Shown in pieces: positions 8,885 through 18,056 of a stretch of DNA of 64,000 bases (positions are counted from its first letter, which is position 1; each line of letters begins with the position of its first letter). This DNA is from JBEKHT01 sp050012135 (GTDB lineage: Bacteria; Chloroflexota; Anaerolineae; Anaerolineales; RBG-16-64-43): assembly GCA_050012135.1 (NCBI GenBank), contig JBEKHT010000006.1, positions 1-64,000 of the forward strand. Direction: 5' to 3'. The notes beneath the pieces were generated by a model, which worked only from the letters and a program-made list of their open reading frames with translations, was not told where the DNA came from and did not search any database. The translations under genes and the position numbers were made by a program.

Positions 8885-8920
8885 CGCCTATCGTGATGCG
8901 ACACGATAGGCGCTTTTCTG
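8885..8920 (+). terminator. terminator-like hairpin between nuoA and nuoH
   Basis: A perfect 11-bp stem (CGCCTATCGTG 8885-8895 with CACGATAGGCG 8902-8912, six-base loop) is followed by CTTTTCTG. It lies inside the operon, seven bases before the nuoH Shine-Dalgarno. It may be a partial terminator that lowers downstream expression, an RNA-stability or processing element, or the scar where nuoBCD once lay. Confidence 0.6.
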
Positions 8921-8939
8921 TCTGCCGGAGGAGGCAGGC

Positions 8940-10187
8940 GTGATCCAGCCCGGCGATCTCATTGCCTCCCTGGGGTCATGGCTGCAAAGGTTTCTCCTTT
9001 CGCTTGGCCTCGCTCCCAGCCTGGTGTCTCTTGGGGTGGCGTTGCTGCCCGCTATTCTCCTGCCCGTCATCAGCCTGATGACGGCCATTCCCCTGATTTG
9101 GCTCGAGCGCAAGTGGGTGGCCCGCCTCCAGGATCGGATCGGGCCGAATCGGGTCGGACCTTTTGGGGTATTCCAGGTCTTCGCTGACATGGTCAAGATC
9201 TTCACCAAGGAAGACCTGATCCCGCAGGGCGCCGACAAGATCATCTTTAGCCTCGCCCCGGTCTTGGCCATGGCAGGGGTGATCGGGGTCTGGGCTGTGC
9301 TGCCGTTTGCGGCGGACGTCTACGGGGTTAATCTCAATGTGGGTGCCCTATATGTCATAGCGGTCGGCACTTTTGGCATGTTGGCGATTCTTCTCGCGGG
9401 CTGGTCCTCCAACAACAAGTATGCCCTTCTGGGTGCCTATCGCGCGGTGGCTCAGCTAATCAGCTACGAGGTCCCCATGGTGCTCACCCTGCTCGTCCCC
9501 GTGATGTTGGCGGGATCCATGGGACTCAATGACATAGTCCGGGCCCAAGGCAACGGATGGTTTGTGTTCCTTGCGCCGCTGGCGGCCATCATCTTCATGA
9601 TCGCCGCCCAGGCCGAGGTCGGTCGGGCACCCTTTGATCTGCTTGAAGCGGAATCCGAGCTGGTCGCAGGATTCAATATCGAGTACTCGGGGATGAAGTT
9701 CGGTTTCTTCTATGTGGCCGAATTCCTCCACTCCTTCACGTTTGGGGCCCTGGGGGCCACGTTCTTCCTCGGAGGTTGGTTGGGGCCCGGTTCCGAGACC
9801 TTCCCGATGCTCGGGGTGGTTTATTTCCTGATCAAGAGTTTTGCCGTTTACTTCGTCTTCGTTTGGACTCGCGGGACGTTTCCTCGCATCCGTATCGACC
9901 AGATGATTAACCTGAGTTGGAAACTCTTGACCCCCGCCTCTCTTGGTTTGGTCGCGCTGATTGCGGTGGTCCATCGGGCGACGCAGGCAACTCCCCCTCT
10001 GTTGCAAGCCGTGGTGCTGCTTGGCGCCAATCTGTTCGTTTTCTTCTGCGCTCTCTTGGTCATGCGTTCAATGGGCAGGATGGCGCGGGAGAGGTCAACT
10101 GCTCCCCGCCCCGGATCCGGATCGGGAAAGACAACCGATCCGGGCCAAGGTGCGGTGGCGCGACCAGCCTCCGCCTCCGGCGACTAG
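8940..10187 (+). CDS. nuoH: NADH-quinone oxidoreductase subunit H
   Basis: The membrane subunit linking the peripheral and membrane arms of complex I and forming much of the quinone chamber. The 415-residue protein has about eight transmembrane segments. Conserved loops include WLERKWVARLQDRIGPNRVG and the acidic EVGRAPFDLLEAESELVAGF, followed by EYSGMKF. The last ~30 residues are a Pro/Ser/Gly-rich hydrophilic tail not needed for the fold. GTG 8940 has GGAGGAGG five bases upstream. It lacks the nuoI neighbour usually found after nuoH. Confidence 0.96.
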   Translation: MIQPGDLIASLGSWLQRFLLSLGLAPSLVSLGVALLPAILLPVISLMTAIPLIWLERKWVARLQDRIGPNRVGPFGVFQVFADMVKIFTKEDLIPQGADKIIFSLAPVLAMAGVIGVWAVLPFAADVYGVNLNVGALYVIAVGTFGMLAILLAGWSSNNKYALLGAYRAVAQLISYEVPMVLTLLVPVMLAGSMGLNDIVRAQGNGWFVFLAPLAAIIFMIAAQAEVGRAPFDLLEAESELVAGFNIEYSGMKFGFFYVAEFLHSFTFGALGATFFLGGWLGPGSETFPMLGVVYFLIKSFAVYFVFVWTRGTFPRIRIDQMINLSWKLLTPASLGLVALIAVVHRATQATPPLLQAVVLLGANLFVFFCALLVMRSMGRMARERSTAPRPGSGSGKTTDPGQGAVARPASASGD

Positions 10188-10201
10188 TCTTGGATGGGTT
10201 T

Positions 10202-10717
10202 ATGGCACTGGCGCAAATCCTGTTCCTGATCGTTGCGGCCCTGGGAGTGCTGGCGGGCCTGATGGTGGTCACCGTGCGAAATCTGCTCCATGCCGCCCTG
10301 TGGCTCATTGTCGCGCTGTTCGCTGTCGCCGTATTGTTTGCAATGCTTGACGCCGGCTTCTTGGCCGTGATCCAGGTCGTGATCTACATCGGTGCGATCG
10401 CAATCTTGATTATCTTTGCCATCATGTTGACCCGTCGTGAGGCGCTGACGGCCGGGCCACAGGACAACCGGCTGTGGCCCGTGGCGGGCACCCTGTGCGC
10501 GCTTGTGTTCCTGGGATTGGCCTGGAGCGCATCGAATTTTGCCGGGGCGCAATCCGGCCCTGCAAAACTGCCCGCCAGCGACGCATTGGTCGCCCTGGGG
10601 ACAGCCCTGGTTTCTCCCGATCAATATGTGGTTCCCTTCGAGGTGGCCTCGGTCCTTTTGCTGGCGGCTCTGATCGGGTCCGTCGCAATTGCGGGCGATC
10701 GCAATCCATCCAAGTAG
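10202..10717 (+). CDS. nuoJ: NADH-quinone oxidoreductase subunit J
   Basis: A membrane subunit of complex I whose third helix takes part in coupling. The 171-residue protein has five hydrophobic segments and the conserved GAIAILIIFAIMLTRRE region (residues ~62-78) after AGFLAVIQVVIYI. The start at ATG 10202 is taken from family length. The ribosome site is weak and the frame is open further upstream inside nuoH, so the exact start is less certain than the identity. It follows nuoH by 14 bases. Confidence 0.93.
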   Translation: MALAQILFLIVAALGVLAGLMVVTVRNLLHAALWLIVALFAVAVLFAMLDAGFLAVIQVVIYIGAIAILIIFAIMLTRREALTAGPQDNRLWPVAGTLCALVFLGLAWSASNFAGAQSGPAKLPASDALVALGTALVSPDQYVVPFEVASVLLLAALIGSVAIAGDRNPSK

Positions 10718-10773
10718 CGCGAGTAGCGTGCCGGAGGCGGCCGGCGGGGAGGTCCTGCGGCCGCAAGGAGAAG

Positions 10774-11082
10774 ATGGTCCCTCTCTCGTGGTATCTGGTT
10801 TTTTCTGCGGCCCTTTTCAGCCTGGGCCTATTCGGGGTTCTGGCGCGGCGCAATGCAGTCGCCATTCTGTTGGGCATAGAACTGATGCTCAACGCGGCGA
10901 ATGTGAACTTAGTGGCCTTTTGGAGGTACATGGCCCCGGCCCGCATGGGGGGCCAGGTCTTTGTCGTGGTTGTGTTTGCGGTGGCGGCGGCGGAAGCCGC
11001 AGTCGGCTTGGCTCTCATCATCTCCTTCGCGCGCCTGAGGGGAAGTGTCGACGCGGACCAGGCGGATCTCCTCCGTGGTTAG
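10774..11082 (+). CDS. nuoK: NADH-quinone oxidoreductase subunit K
   Basis: A MrpC-like three-helix membrane subunit of complex I. The 102-residue protein carries LLGIELMLNAANVN, with the conserved glutamate of TM2, and VVVFAVAAAEAAVGLALI, with the glutamate of TM3; both belong to the central proton path. AAGGAG lies three bases before ATG 10774. The 119-base gap to nuoL shows no feature. Confidence 0.95.
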   Translation: MVPLSWYLVFSAALFSLGLFGVLARRNAVAILLGIELMLNAANVNLVAFWRYMAPARMGGQVFVVVVFAVAAAEAAVGLALIISFARLRGSVDADQADLLRG

Positions 11083-11201
11083 AGCCGGCTCCTCGCCCGA
11101 GGAAAGGCCGCAGGCCAAGGCCCCTGGGAGGAGACTTGCGGGCGCATCCCATCGCGGATTCGCTCACGGCGGGGGCATGGTTCCGCGTTTGAGGCGGCAC
11201 T

Positions 11202-13370
11202 ATGCACCCTGAACTTCTGACTTGGCTGATCCCTTTCCCGCCCCTCTTGGCCTTTTTCCTGATCCTGCTTCTAACCCGCCGCGATCGAGCCTTGAGTCAC
11301 ACGGTGGCCATCGCCCTCCTGGGCGTCTCGTGGGTCCTTTCGATGGTCGTTTTTGTCGTCGCGGTCACCACCCGGGACCTGGCCAGCCACCCAATTCAGG
11401 CGTCCCTGCCCTGGTTCCCCACCGGGGAGGGGGTCTTCTCGATCGGGATTCTCGTCGATCCTCTTTCGGCCATCACCTTGTTTTTCGTTGCCTGGACACT
11501 CTTGGCCATTTTTGTCTACAGTGTCGGATACCATAATTTCGGCCAGCCGCCCGGCGAGAAGGATGTCCCGGGGCTTCCCCCCCAGGGGGCCGTCGTCCAG
11601 GGAAGGGATGGGGGCGTGCATCGGGTTCCTTCGGTCGAGCCGCTCTATTCTCGCTTCTTTGCCTTTATCTCCCTTTTTGCGTTTGGAATGCTCTTGCTGG
11701 TGGTCTCTGACAATCTCCTGACCCTGTACATCGGGTGGGAGGTTATGGGCTTATGTTCCTATTTGCTGATCGGGTTCTGGTTTGGAAAGGACAGCGCCAA
11801 GCGAGCCGCGGTTAAGGCCTTCATGACCACGCGGATCGGGGACGTCTTCATGCTGCTGGGCTTGGCCTATTTGTACACGGAGGCCGGTTCCCTGTCCTTT
11901 GGAGTCCTCTTCTCGCCACCGACTCTTCAACGGCTGGCTCAGAGCCCTTCCTACATCCCCGGCCTTTCGGTCGCAGGATTGGCTGGTCTTTTTCTTTTCG
12001 CCGGGACGATCGGGAAGTCAGCGCAGTGGCCGTTGCACGTGTGGCTCCCCGATGCGATGGAAGGTCCCACGCCCGTGTCCGCCCTGATCCATGCGGCCAC
12101 CATGGTTTCGGCAGGCGTCTATCTGATCCTGCGGGCTTTCCCTCTGCTTCGCCTGGGCTTGCAGAACGGCCCCTCGACTACCCTGACCGTCGTCGCCTTT
12201 GTGGGCGCGTTCAGTGCGCTGTTCGCGGCCACGATTGCACTTGCGCAGAATGACATAAAGCGCGTGCTGGCCTACTCGACGATCTCCCAGCTCGGCTACA
12301 TGGTGGCTGCCGTGGGAATGGGGGCCTACGTCGCGGCCGCGTTTCACCTGGTGATACATGCGTTTTTCAAAGCTCTGCTCTTCCTCGGATCGGGGGCCGT
12401 GATCCATGGCATGGAGCACGGGGCCCAACACACCGAGAATCACCGCCTGGATCTCCAGGACATGATGAATATGGGTGGGTTGCGCCGGAAGATGCCTCTC
12501 ACATTCTGGACCTTTCTCTTGGGAGGCTTGGCGCTCTCTGGATTTCCGCTCCTGACAGCAGGATTCTGGTCAAAGGATGAGATCCTGGCGGAGGCCTTCG
12601 GGCGAGGGCAGCTGGCCGTTTTCCTGACATTGGCCGCCGCGGCTCTTCTCACCGCCTTTTACACCGCCCGTCAGATCACCTTGACCTTCCTCGGAACCGC
12701 TCGCACCCAGGAGGCGGAGCACGCTCAGGAAGCCCCCTGGATGATGACGGCGCCTCTCATTCTCCTCTCGATATTCTCGGTGGCCGCCGGATGGGTGGGC
12801 ATCCCAGAGCATTTTCCCGTTCTGGGTGGCTTGGTGCCAGACTGGTTTGGTGAGTTTGTGGGATCCGCCTTCGGCGAGAGCCCGTCATTTGCCTGGACTC
12901 CGCTCCTGATTTCGGTGCTGGTCGCCGGCACGGGGCTGTTCCTGGGATGGTGGCTCTACCGGAAACAATCCCTTGCGGTCCCGGACCCTCTGGCCCGGGC
13001 CCTCGGCCCAGTCCATACGCTGCTGCGCAGGAAGTACTTCTTCGACGAACTCTACGATATCGTCCTGGTTCGCCCGGCAAGGTGGTTTGGGGAGGTCTTT
13101 ACCTATCTCTGGCTCGATCGGGGCCTAATCGACGGCTGCCTGCATGCCATCGCTCGGGCCGCCCTTGGCCTAGGCAAGGCCTTTCGATACGGCTTTGACT
13201 TGCCCATCGTCAACGGCTTCGGCGACTTGGTGGGCAAGACAACCAAGCAAGCCGGTCGCGTGCTGAAGGTTGTTCAGACGGGCCGGGTTCAGCAGTATCT
13301 CCTCTTCGTGCTGATCAACGTTTTGGTCGCCAGCACGGTCCTGTATTGCCTACTGGTTTTCCGTCGCTAG
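11202..13370 (+). CDS. nuoL: NADH-quinone oxidoreductase subunit L
   Basis: The distal antiporter-like proton channel of complex I, with the long lateral helix that braces the membrane arm. At 722 residues it is over 100 longer than E. coli NuoL (613). The core motifs are intact: LYIGWEVMGLCSYLLIGFW (TM5 Glu) and GKSAQWPLHVWLPDAMEGPT (TM7 Lys). Two regions account for the extra length: a ~30-residue hydrophilic insert after VGYHNFGQPPGEKD, between the third and fourth helices, and a longer C-terminal region after RRKYFFDELYD that ends in a hydrophobic anchor. A longer lateral arm would be needed to span two NuoM subunits, as this operon encodes. Confidence 0.96.
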   Translation: MHPELLTWLIPFPPLLAFFLILLLTRRDRALSHTVAIALLGVSWVLSMVVFVVAVTTRDLASHPIQASLPWFPTGEGVFSIGILVDPLSAITLFFVAWTLLAIFVYSVGYHNFGQPPGEKDVPGLPPQGAVVQGRDGGVHRVPSVEPLYSRFFAFISLFAFGMLLLVVSDNLLTLYIGWEVMGLCSYLLIGFWFGKDSAKRAAVKAFMTTRIGDVFMLLGLAYLYTEAGSLSFGVLFSPPTLQRLAQSPSYIPGLSVAGLAGLFLFAGTIGKSAQWPLHVWLPDAMEGPTPVSALIHAATMVSAGVYLILRAFPLLRLGLQNGPSTTLTVVAFVGAFSALFAATIALAQNDIKRVLAYSTISQLGYMVAAVGMGAYVAAAFHLVIHAFFKALLFLGSGAVIHGMEHGAQHTENHRLDLQDMMNMGGLRRKMPLTFWTFLLGGLALSGFPLLTAGFWSKDEILAEAFGRGQLAVFLTLAAAALLTAFYTARQITLTFLGTARTQEAEHAQEAPWMMTAPLILLSIFSVAAGWVGIPEHFPVLGGLVPDWFGEFVGSAFGESPSFAWTPLLISVLVAGTGLFLGWWLYRKQSLAVPDPLARALGPVHTLLRRKYFFDELYDIVLVRPARWFGEVFTYLWLDRGLIDGCLHAIARAALGLGKAFRYGFDLPIVNGFGDLVGKTTKQAGRVLKVVQTGRVQQYLLFVLINVLVASTVLYCLLVFRR

Positions 13371-13388
13371 GAGAGCAAAGGCCGGGTC

Positions 13389-14915
13389 TTGAGCATGGAT
13401 TTCCTGAATGCACACCTGCTTACCCTGATTCTCTTCACGCCCACCGTTGCAGCCTTGCTTGTGCTCCTGATCCCCGCCGGGCAGGTCAGGGTCATTCGCT
13501 GGGTGGCCTTCATCGGCAGCCTGGTCCCCTTGGGCCTTTCCGTGTTCCTTTGGTTTGGCTATCACCCGGCCCAGGCGGGCTTCCAGTTCCAGGAGTTCGT
13601 CCCCTGGTACCAGGCGATCGGAGCCAACTACCACCTGGGAGTGGACGGCATCTCCGTACCGATGGTCGTGCTCACGACCCTGCTGTCGCCCCTGGCGATC
13701 CTCGTTTCCTTCAGCGTCCGCGAAAGAGTCCGCGGGTACATGGCCCTGTTCTTGCTCTTGGAAACAGGCTTGCTGGGTGTGTTCCTCTCGCTCGACCTCC
13801 TGCTTTTTTTCGTTTTCTGGGAGGCGGGGCTCGTGCCCATGTACTTCCTCATCAATCAGTGGGGAAGCGAGAACCGCAACTACGCCTCTCTCAAGTTCTT
13901 GATCTACACGATGGGAGGCTCCCTCGGCCTCTTGCTGGCAATCCAGATGATCCGCCTGGTGGTGGGCTCCTTTGACTTCCCGGTCTTGTATTCACAATGG
14001 ACCTCGCTGAGTGGCACCCTGTTCGGGATCCCGGTGGGGACGGTCAAAATCCTGGCGTTCTGGGCCTTCGTCATTGCTTTTGCCGTCAAGATCCCGATCT
14101 GGCCCTTCCACACCTGGCTCCCGGATGCACATACCGAGGCTCCGACGGCCGCCTCGATCATTCTGGCTGGGGTGATGCTCAAGCTGGGGGCGTACGGGTT
14201 CCTGCGGCTTGTGCTGCCCCTCTACCCGCTCGAGGCTCACAACTTTGCAGGAGTGCTCGGGGCTCTGGCGGTCGCGGGGATCGTCTTGGGAGCGTTCGCC
14301 TCCTGGGGGCAAACAGACTTCAAACGGCTGGTCGCCTACTCTTCGGTCAACCACATGGGCTTCGTCGTCCTGGGGATCGCTGCCGCCGCGTGGGCCAGGG
14401 GCTCGGCCTCCAGCAGCGATGCGGTCCTGGCCCTGAACGGGGCCGTCCTGCAGATGTTCAACCACGGCTTGAGTGCGGCCGGCATGTTCCTGCTGGTGGG
14501 GGTGCTTTACGAGCGGACTCACACCCGCCAGCTTAACGACTACGGGGGACTGTTTCCGCTGGCCCCGCTGTACGGCGGGATTCTCATCTTCACCTCGATG
14601 GGATCCCTCGGTCTCCCGGGTCTGGGTGGCTTCATCTCCGAATTCTTGGTGGTGCGAGGGAGTTGGCCGATTTTCACCCTGTATACCGCGATCGGGATGA
14701 TCGGGTTGCTGATCACTGGGGCGTACATCCTTAAAGCGGTTCAGAAGGTCCTGCACGGCCCCGTCAGCACTCGCTGGCAGGGGCACTCCTTGGAGATGGG
14801 TGCGCGTGAAATAGTCGCGATTTCGCCCCTGATGATCCTGATGCTGGCCATTGGAATCTGGCCAGCCTGGATCCTGAACATGATCAATGCCGCGGTGACC
14901 CGATTGATCGGTTAG
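13389..14915 (+). CDS. nuoM: NADH-quinone oxidoreductase subunit M, first copy
   Basis: An antiporter-like proton-pumping subunit of complex I with about 14 helices. The 508-residue protein keeps the pumping residues: Glu in FFVFWEAGLVPMYF, the TM7 lysine in AFAVKIPIWPFHTWLPDAH, the TM8 lysine in GVMLKLGAYGFLR and a TM12 Glu in GGFISEFLVV. TTG 13389 has AAAGG seven bases upstream; ATG 13395 two codons on is an alternative. A second nuoM follows. Confidence 0.96.
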   Translation: MSMDFLNAHLLTLILFTPTVAALLVLLIPAGQVRVIRWVAFIGSLVPLGLSVFLWFGYHPAQAGFQFQEFVPWYQAIGANYHLGVDGISVPMVVLTTLLSPLAILVSFSVRERVRGYMALFLLLETGLLGVFLSLDLLLFFVFWEAGLVPMYFLINQWGSENRNYASLKFLIYTMGGSLGLLLAIQMIRLVVGSFDFPVLYSQWTSLSGTLFGIPVGTVKILAFWAFVIAFAVKIPIWPFHTWLPDAHTEAPTAASIILAGVMLKLGAYGFLRLVLPLYPLEAHNFAGVLGALAVAGIVLGAFASWGQTDFKRLVAYSSVNHMGFVVLGIAAAAWARGSASSSDAVLALNGAVLQMFNHGLSAAGMFLLVGVLYERTHTRQLNDYGGLFPLAPLYGGILIFTSMGSLGLPGLGGFISEFLVVRGSWPIFTLYTAIGMIGLLITGAYILKAVQKVLHGPVSTRWQGHSLEMGAREIVAISPLMILMLAIGIWPAWILNMINAAVTRLIG

Positions 14916-15017
14916 AGACGATCGGGAAAGTCGAGAGCGGTGGTTGAGGCGGTAGCCACACCCCTCCGAGGGACGGCCGAGCCGACCTGCACAGGGCCGA
15001 GTAGGTGAGGTAACCGG

Positions 15018-16487
15018 ATGTCGTTTCCGATTCTCAGTGTCATCGTTTTCACACCCATCGTCACCGCCCTCGTCATCCTGCTCCTTCCCGCCGAGAGGAA
15101 GCGGGCCATTCGCTGGACGGCCTTGGCCGGTGCCGTGCTGGCTCTGCTCCTTTCTGTGGTCACTTACTTCTCCTACGACATCCACGCCGGCGGGTACCAG
15201 TTTGTCGAAAAAGTGCCCTGGGTGCCCGAATGGGGAATCTCGTATCACGTCGGGGTGAATGGGCTTAATCTGCCGCTCGTGTTGCTGACCGGGCTGGTCA
15301 TGTTCACCGGTGTGCTCATTTCGTGGGGCATGGAAGAACGACCCCGCGAGTTCTTTGCCTTCCTTTTCATCTTGGCCACGGGGGTTTTTGGTGCGTTTGT
15401 ATCGCTGGATATGTTCCAACTCTTCTTTTTCTATGAGATGGCGGTCTTCCCCATGTATTTGTTGATCTCCCTATGGGGCTGGCCCAAGATGCGCGAATAT
15501 GCCGCCATGAAGCTCACGTTGTATCTCTTCGTGGGTTCCATGCTGGCGCTGGTCGGTGCCCTGGCCATGTATTTCGCCTCGGGACTGCACACATTTGACA
15601 TGCTGGTTCTGGAGCATGCCGGGTTCACGGTTGCGTTCCAGCGGCTCTGGTTCCCGGTGGTCTTTTTGGGATTTGCCGTGCTGGGAGGCCTCTTTCCATT
15701 CCACAACTGGAGCCCCGACGGCTATGCGGCGGCGCCTACCGCGGCTTCGATGTTCCACGCAGGGGTGCTGAAGAACCTGGGCGCATTTGCCGCCCTGCGG
15801 GTGGGGATCATGCTTCTGCCAGAGGGGGCGCGCTTTCACATGTCCTGGGTTATTCTCCTGGCCCTTATCAATGTGATCTATGCCTCGCTGATCGCAATGG
15901 TACAGACCGACCTGAAATATGTCATTGGCTTTTCCTCGGTCTCGCACATGGGGCTCGTCATGCTTGGGCTGGCCTCCCTCTCCCCGCTTGGCTACCTGGG
16001 GGCCGGATTGCAGATGTTCTCCCACGGCGTGATGACGGCCCTTTTCTTTGCTGTGGTCGGCATGGTGTACGACCGTGCTCACACCCGCGAAATCCCCAAA
16101 CTTGGCGGGTTTGCCAAAAAGATGCCGCTGGCAGCCATCGCCTTTATCCTGGGGGGCTTGGCCTCCATGGGCATGCCTGGACTCTCAGGATTCGTGGCAG
16201 AGTTCCCTCTTCTGCTGGGTGTCTGGCAAAGATACCCCCTAGTCGCCATCGTGGCCTGCGTCGGGGTTGTGGTCACCGCGGCCTACATCCTGCTCTTGAT
16301 CCGCCGGGTGTTCTTCGGCACCATGCCGGCGGAATTGGAGCGGCAGGTCGGAGATATCACCGTGTTGGACAAGGTCGCGTTAGGGCTGCTGGCCTTCATC
16401 CTGCTCGCGTTGGGGCTTTACCCGACCTGGATGGCCCCCCTCGTTCAGTCGGGCGTTGCCGGCGTAATGAGGCTTCTCGGTGCCTAA
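15018..16487 (+). CDS. nuoM2: NADH-quinone oxidoreductase subunit M, second copy
   Basis: A second NuoM-like antiporter subunit of 489 residues, about 14 helices. Complex I with an extra NuoM (2M type) is thought to carry an additional ion-pumping module. TM5 Glu (FFFYEMAVFPMYLL), TM8 Lys (AGVLKNLGAFAALR) and TM12 Glu (SGFVAEFPLL) are kept. At the TM7 position, where NuoM has AVKxPxxPxHxWLPDA, this protein reads AVLGGLFPFHNWSPDG, so the conserved channel lysine is absent. GAGGT precedes ATG 15018. The divergence from the first copy shows an old duplication rather than a recent one. Confidence 0.93.
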   Translation: MSFPILSVIVFTPIVTALVILLLPAERKRAIRWTALAGAVLALLLSVVTYFSYDIHAGGYQFVEKVPWVPEWGISYHVGVNGLNLPLVLLTGLVMFTGVLISWGMEERPREFFAFLFILATGVFGAFVSLDMFQLFFFYEMAVFPMYLLISLWGWPKMREYAAMKLTLYLFVGSMLALVGALAMYFASGLHTFDMLVLEHAGFTVAFQRLWFPVVFLGFAVLGGLFPFHNWSPDGYAAAPTAASMFHAGVLKNLGAFAALRVGIMLLPEGARFHMSWVILLALINVIYASLIAMVQTDLKYVIGFSSVSHMGLVMLGLASLSPLGYLGAGLQMFSHGVMTALFFAVVGMVYDRAHTREIPKLGGFAKKMPLAAIAFILGGLASMGMPGLSGFVAEFPLLLGVWQRYPLVAIVACVGVVVTAAYILLLIRRVFFGTMPAELERQVGDITVLDKVALGLLAFILLALGLYPTWMAPLVQSGVAGVMRLLGA

Positions 16488-16553
16488 GATGACCTTGGAA
16501 GAGTCTGCCTTTGGAGCGGGCCGCTTCGGATTGGCCCGAGGAAATGCGCGCTG

Positions 16554-17987
16554 ATGCCTGCACTGCTTGCGCTCATTCCTGAGATTGCGATCCTCGTTCT
16601 GGCCGTGTTGGTCATGGCCCTCGATCTCCTCTTGAGATCCCGTGGGGGCCGGCGGCTGGGACAGGTGACCGCGGCGGGGCTGGCGATCATTTTTGTCGTA
16701 TCCCTGATCGCATCCCTGCGGCCCGGCCCAGCCCAGATCTTCGGCAGCATGCTCCGCTCCGACGCCCTGGCCCACGGATTTCGCCTCATCGTGTTGTTTG
16801 CCTCCATGATCACAGCCCTGATCTCGATGGATGTGCCTGGGGTTGGGGACCGGGGAGAGTACTACGGCTTGATGTTGGTCTCGACCCTAGGCATGGATCT
16901 GATGGCCGCCTCGAGTGACCTGGTCATGCTTTACTTGGCGATCGAGACGACTTCCATTCCCTTGTATCTGCTTTCGGGCTATTTCCGGGGGGAGAGGCGA
17001 TCGGTTGAGGCCGGCCTCAAGTACTTCCTGTTTGGGGCCGCGGCTTCGGCGGCCATGCTCTTCGGCTTCAGCTGGCTGTATGGGTTCTCGGGGGAAACAA
17101 GCTTGGTCGGAATCGCGCAGGCGGCGGCCAGCGGTTCCTTGCCTCTGACTCTCTGGGTGGGCTCTGCGGTCCTGGTGCTGGTGGGTTTCGGTTTCAAGGT
17201 CTCGGCGGTCCCGTTTCATTTCTGGGCTCCGGATGTCTACGAAGGGGCGCCCACCCCGATCACCGCGTTCATCTCCACCGCCTCCAAAGCCGCGGGCTTC
17301 GCGGTGCTGGCGCGGGTCATGCTCAGCGTCTTCACCCCGGTGATTACCCCGTACTGGGGAGCGCTCATCGCCGCCATGGCGGTGGCCAGCATGACTCTAG
17401 GCAACATCCTGGCTTTGGCTCAGCAGAACCTGAAGCGGCTACTAGCCTACTCCTCCATTGCCCATGCGGGCTATGCCTTGGTGGGCCTTGCGGCTCTCTC
17501 CTCTATGGGCTTGGCGGGAACCATCTTCTATTTGGTGGCCTATGTCATCACGAACTTGGCCGCCTTTACCATTGTGATTGTGGTCTCCCGAACCGTGGGA
17601 TCGGATGACGTCGCCCGCTTTGCCGGACTGAGCCGCCGGTCTCCAGGACTGGCTCTGGCCCTGCTCGTGTCCTTGCTCTCGCTGGCCGGGATCCCTCCCT
17701 TTGCCGGATTTGTGGGCAAGGTGTTTGTTTTCGCTGCGGCCGTGCAGTCGGGCTTGGTTTGGCTCGCCATCGTGGGGGTCCTCAACTCCATTGTCGGGCT
17801 GTACTACTACTTGATTGTCCTCAAGGTGGTCTACCTTAACCCGTCCGAAGACGAGGGCAAGCCAATGCCGATCCCGGTTCCCGCTCGCTGGGCTTTGGGC
17901 CTGACAATTGCTGGTATCCTTGGGGTCGGGCTGGTTTCGGGACCTTGGTTTGGCTGGGCCATGGGGGCCGCCCGCGTGCTCTTCTAG
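16554..17987 (+). CDS. nuoN: NADH-quinone oxidoreductase subunit N
   Basis: An antiporter-like subunit of complex I, 477 residues, about 14 helices. LYLAIETTSIPLYLLSGYF carries the TM5 Glu, GFKVSAVPFHFWAPDVYEGA the TM7 Lys and TASKAAGFAVLAR the TM8 Lys. It closes the complex I part of the operon. The atpI-like gene starts 70 bases later with no terminator between them, so nuo and atp genes are probably one transcript. Confidence 0.96.
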   Translation: MPALLALIPEIAILVLAVLVMALDLLLRSRGGRRLGQVTAAGLAIIFVVSLIASLRPGPAQIFGSMLRSDALAHGFRLIVLFASMITALISMDVPGVGDRGEYYGLMLVSTLGMDLMAASSDLVMLYLAIETTSIPLYLLSGYFRGERRSVEAGLKYFLFGAAASAAMLFGFSWLYGFSGETSLVGIAQAAASGSLPLTLWVGSAVLVLVGFGFKVSAVPFHFWAPDVYEGAPTPITAFISTASKAAGFAVLARVMLSVFTPVITPYWGALIAAMAVASMTLGNILALAQQNLKRLLAYSSIAHAGYALVGLAALSSMGLAGTIFYLVAYVITNLAAFTIVIVVSRTVGSDDVARFAGLSRRSPGLALALLVSLLSLAGIPPFAGFVGKVFVFAAAVQSGLVWLAIVGVLNSIVGLYYYLIVLKVVYLNPSEDEGKPMPIPVPARWALGLTIAGILGVGLVSGPWFGWAMGAARVLF

Positions 17988-18056
17988 CCTGCTCTGGTTG
18001 TGCCCGTTCGGAGAGTTCGCTCCTCCCGATTGACCGAGGGACGGCATTGTGTTCAA

